NCBI RefSeq assembly: GCF_004353505.1
Contig: NZ_SMNQ01000020.1
Location: forward strand, 58,496-122,495
Source of the DNA: Streptomyces sp. WAC05374
Lineage (GTDB): Bacteria > Actinomycetota > Actinomycetes > Streptomycetales > Streptomycetaceae
DNA: 64,000 nucleotides
Reading direction: 5' to 3'
The position numbers were made by a program, and so were the translations under genes. Within the stretch, counting starts at the first letter, position 1; the number at the start of each line of letters is the position of its first letter. Under the pieces are notes generated by a model, which was not told the origin of the DNA, did not search any database, and worked only from the letters and a program-made list of their open reading frames with translations. Positions 62,210-64,000 of this stretch are shown here, in pieces.

Positions 62210-62244
62210 CGAAGGTCCCGGCCGCTGGGCGGTCGGGACCTTCG
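62210..62244 (-). terminator. Terminator of tRNA-Ser(GGA) supplied by the element
   Basis: Arms CGAAGGTCCCG and CGGGACCTTCG. It lies on the element side of the att copy, beyond the tRNA 3' end. Confidence 0.75.
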
Positions 62245-62261
62245 TTTCGGCTGGTCAGCCG

Positions 62262-62317
62262 TGGCGGAGGATACGAGATTCGAACTCGTGAGGGGTTGCC
62301 CCCAACACGCTTTCCAA
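62262..62317 (-). repeat. att direct repeat, right copy (within tRNA-Ser)
   Basis: 56 bp identical to 53383-53438; it is the 3' half of the intact tRNA. Confidence 0.92.
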
Positions 62318-62349
62318 GCGTGCGCCCTAGGCCTCTAGGCGAATCCTCC
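62265..62349 (-). tRNA. tRNA-Ser(GGA)
   Basis: On the minus strand: acceptor GGAGGAT pairs with ATCCTCC, anticodon loop TTGGAAA gives GGA, the extra arm is long, and CCA is encoded at 62262-62264. Confidence 0.95.
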
Positions 62350-62455
62350 GCCGCAAACAATACAAGACGTTGGGGAGTGCTCGCGAACCCGTTCCCCTGG
62401 GGCGTCGGTGGGGGTCCCCGGGGGTGTCCTCGCCGGGCGCGGGATCGGGTAGGCT

Positions 62456-62553
62456 GGGCGCAGCCCCTCACGTGGCGCTATCTGACTGAACTCCCCCAGG
62501 GCCGGAAGGCAGCAAGGGTAGGTCGGCTCTGGCGGGTGCGTGGGGGGCGCTTG
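62456..62553 (+). ncRNA. ffs: Signal recognition particle RNA, small bacterial type
   Basis: The conserved core AGGGCCGGAAGGCAGCAAGG (62498-62517) is the SRP54 (Ffh) binding hairpin with the GGAA loop. The flanks (GCCCCTCACGTGGCGC and GGGTGCGTGGGGGGCGC) can pair into the long stem. Ends are approximate. It lies 65 bp before dnaX, as in other actinomycetes. Confidence 0.9.
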
Positions 62554-62617
62554 CGTTGGTGGGTGGGGGTCCGGTGGGCCGGCTCGATTGTCGGTGCGGC
62601 CCGATATCGTCGTAAGG

Positions 62618-64000
62618 GTGTCGTCCCTTGCGCTGTACCGCCGCTATCGTCCCGAGTCCTTCGCCGAGGTCATCGGGCAGGAGCATGTCACCGACCCGTT
62701 GCAGCAGGCCCTGCGGAACAACCGGGTCAATCACGCGTACCTGTTCAGCGGGCCTCGCGGGTGCGGCAAGACGACCAGCGCGCGCATCCTGGCGCGGTGC
62801 CTGAACTGTGAGCAGGGTCCCACGCCGACGCCGTGCGGGGAGTGCCAGTCGTGCCGGGACCTGGCGCGCAACGGGCCGGGGTCGATCGACGTCATCGAGA
62901 TCGACGCCGCGTCGCACGGTGGCGTGGACGACGCCCGTGAGCTGCGCGAGAAGGCGTTCTTCGGCCCCGCGAGCAGCCGGTACAAGATCTACATCATCGA
63001 CGAGGCGCACATGGTCACCTCGGCGGGGTTCAACGCCCTGCTGAAGGTGGTCGAGGAGCCGCCGGAGCACCTGAAGTTCATCTTCGCGACGACCGAGCCC
63101 GAGAAGGTCATCGGGACCATCCGGTCGCGTACGCACCACTATCCGTTCCGGCTCGTGCCGCCCGGCACGCTGCGGGAGTACCTGGGCGAGGTGTGCGGCA
63201 AGGAGCAGATCCCGGTCGAGGACGGGGTGCTGCCCCTCGTCGTCCGCGCGGGCGCCGGGTCGGTGCGTGACTCGATGTCCGTCATGGACCAGCTCCTGGC
63301 CGGCGCCGCCGACGACGGTGTGACGTACGCCATGGCCACGGCGCTCCTCGGTTATACGGACGGCTCGCTGCTCGATTCGGTGGTGGACGCCTTCGCGGCC
63401 GGGGACGGGGCCGCCGCCTTCGAGGTGGTCGACCGGGTCATCGAGGGCGGCAACGACCCCCGCCGGTTCGTGGCCGACCTGCTGGAGCGGCTGCGCGACC
63501 TGGTGATCCTGGCCGCCGTGCCGGACGCCGCCGAGAAGGGGCTCATCGACGCGCCCGCCGACGTGGTGGAGCGGATGGCGGCCCAGGCGTCCGTGTTCGG
63601 GGCCGCCGAGCTCAGCCGGGCCGCCGACATCGTCAACACCGGGCTCACCGAGATGCGCGGGGCGACCTCGCCCCGGCTCCAGCTCGAGCTGATCTGCGCG
63701 CGCGTGCTGCTGCCCGCCGCGTTCACCGACGAGCGGTCGCTGCTGGCCCGGCTGGACCGGCTGGAGCGCGGCTCGGTGGTCCACGGCGCCGCCTTCCAGG
63801 CGACCGGACCGGGGCCCGCCATGGGGTACGTACCCGGGCCGGAGGCCCATGCCCAGGTGCCGCCGGCCGTGCCGGGCGGAGGACCCGCCGCAGCCCGCGC
63901 CGCGGTACGGGGACCGGGCGACGACGCCCCGGCCGCACCGCCCGCGCCCGCCGCCCCGGCGCCCCAGCCGGCCGCCGCCCAGGCCCCCGAGCCCGCCGCG
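62618..64000 (+). CDS. dnaX: DNA polymerase III gamma/tau subunit (partial)
   Basis: The first 461 residues are present; the stop lies beyond the window. AAA+ clamp loader: Walker A SGPRGCGKTT (about 44-53), four-Cys zinc finger (CLNCEQGPTPTPCGECQSC, about 61-79), Walker B IYIIDEAHM, and sensor 1 FATTEPEKV. A Pro/Ala-rich linker begins at about 390. GTG 62618 gives VSSLALYRRYRPESFAEV, a standard start. It loads the sliding clamp in replication. Confidence 0.93.
   Translation, partial: MSSLALYRRYRPESFAEVIGQEHVTDPLQQALRNNRVNHAYLFSGPRGCGKTTSARILARCLNCEQGPTPTPCGECQSCRDLARNGPGSIDVIEIDAASHGGVDDARELREKAFFGPASSRYKIYIIDEAHMVTSAGFNALLKVVEEPPEHLKFIFATTEPEKVIGTIRSRTHHYPFRLVPPGTLREYLGEVCGKEQIPVEDGVLPLVVRAGAGSVRDSMSVMDQLLAGAADDGVTYAMATALLGYTDGSLLDSVVDAFAAGDGAAAFEVVDRVIEGGNDPRRFVADLLERLRDLVILAAVPDAAEKGLIDAPADVVERMAAQASVFGAAELSRAADIVNTGLTEMRGATSPRLQLELICARVLLPAAFTDERSLLARLDRLERGSVVHGAAFQATGPGPAMGYVPGPEAHAQVPPAVPGGGPAAARAAVRGPGDDAPAAPPAPAAPAPQPAAAQAPEPAA

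Larger units (their letters stand above)
53383..62317. mobile_element. 8.9-kb integrated element in tRNA-Ser(GGA) with truncated integrase
   Basis: It is bounded by 56-bp exact direct repeats of the tRNA 3' half including CCA. It contains a type ISP-like R-M gene, an Imm-like small gene, an IS5-family fragment joined to a 5'-truncated tyrosine integrase, a zinc-ribbon protein and a CoiA-like nuclease. Inner 20-bp repeats lie near both ends. With the integrase broken, the element is probably fixed. The integrase is in the middle rather than next to an att site, so the element may be composite. Confidence 0.85.

Overview
The window looks like a core chromosomal stretch of a Streptomyces species. 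GC is very high, GTG starts and GTGA/ATGA overlaps are common, and the gene families are typical of the genus: SigF/SigN-type sigma factors, a subtilisin-inhibitor-like protein, BldG-class ATP-binding proteins and DUF5926/SEC-C. The order sigN - sigF - Dabb protein - tRNA-Ser - tadA - tadA-associated gene - upp - M28 aminopeptidase, then SRP RNA and dnaX, resembles from memory the S. coelicolor SCO4034-SCO4067 neighbourhood.

Layout. 0-7.3 kb: GAF-protein fragment, degenerate primase/polymerase-like protein, secreted protein, SEC-C protein, anti-sigma-type ATPase, glycerophosphodiesterase, and an HtrA-like protease whose N-terminus is split by an apparent frameshift inside a repeat-rich region. 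7.3-11.2 kb: a small integrated element in tRNA-Ser(UGA), bounded by 55-bp exact direct repeats, with no integrase. It carries a nuclease-like membrane protein, a HEPN-type protein and a three-gene operon encoding a 54-residue Cys-containing peptide plus a GNAT acyltransferase. 11.3-16.1 kb: DapA-like enzyme/LysR pair, regulator/membrane pair, LysE exporter, second primase/polymerase. 16.4-22.1 kb: secreted protein, an operon resembling steroid side-chain hydratase/aldolase genes (MaoC-DUF35, MaoC, thiolase-like), an ECF sigma factor and an acyl-CoA ligase. 22.2-26.4 kb: giant PAS pseudokinase/receiver protein and a protease inhibitor. 26.6-31.2 kb: tRNA-Ser(GCU), tRNA-Arg(ACG), DUF2797, orphan response regulator, MFS pump with TetR and a strong operator. 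31.3-36.9 kb: YceI protein, an MFS transporter fused to beta-sandwich repeats, MarR, and a lipoprotein. 37-45.7 kb: sigN/sigF, tRNA-Ser(CGA), tadA, upp, LytR_C protein, aminopeptidase, DNA glycosylase. 45.8-49.7 kb: ECF42-like sigma/DGPF pair, sortase-substrate-like coiled protein, decayed genes. 50-53.1 kb: cold-shock cluster (MerR, Csp, DEAD helicase, CBS protein). 53.4-62.3 kb: a second element in tRNA-Ser(GGA) with 56-bp att repeats, a type ISP-like restriction-modification protein, a CoiA-like nuclease, and an integrase truncated by an IS5-family fragment. 62.4-64 kb: SRP RNA and the start of dnaX.

The main point is that two different tRNA-Ser genes were each occupied by a defence-like element in the same way. 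In both, the repeat runs from the anticodon loop to the tRNA 3' end, the element supplies a new terminator behind the restored tRNA, and short paired direct repeats (candidate integrase arm sites) lie just inside both ends. Neither element has an intact integrase in view. All functional calls come from reading the translated sequence; no database search was possible.
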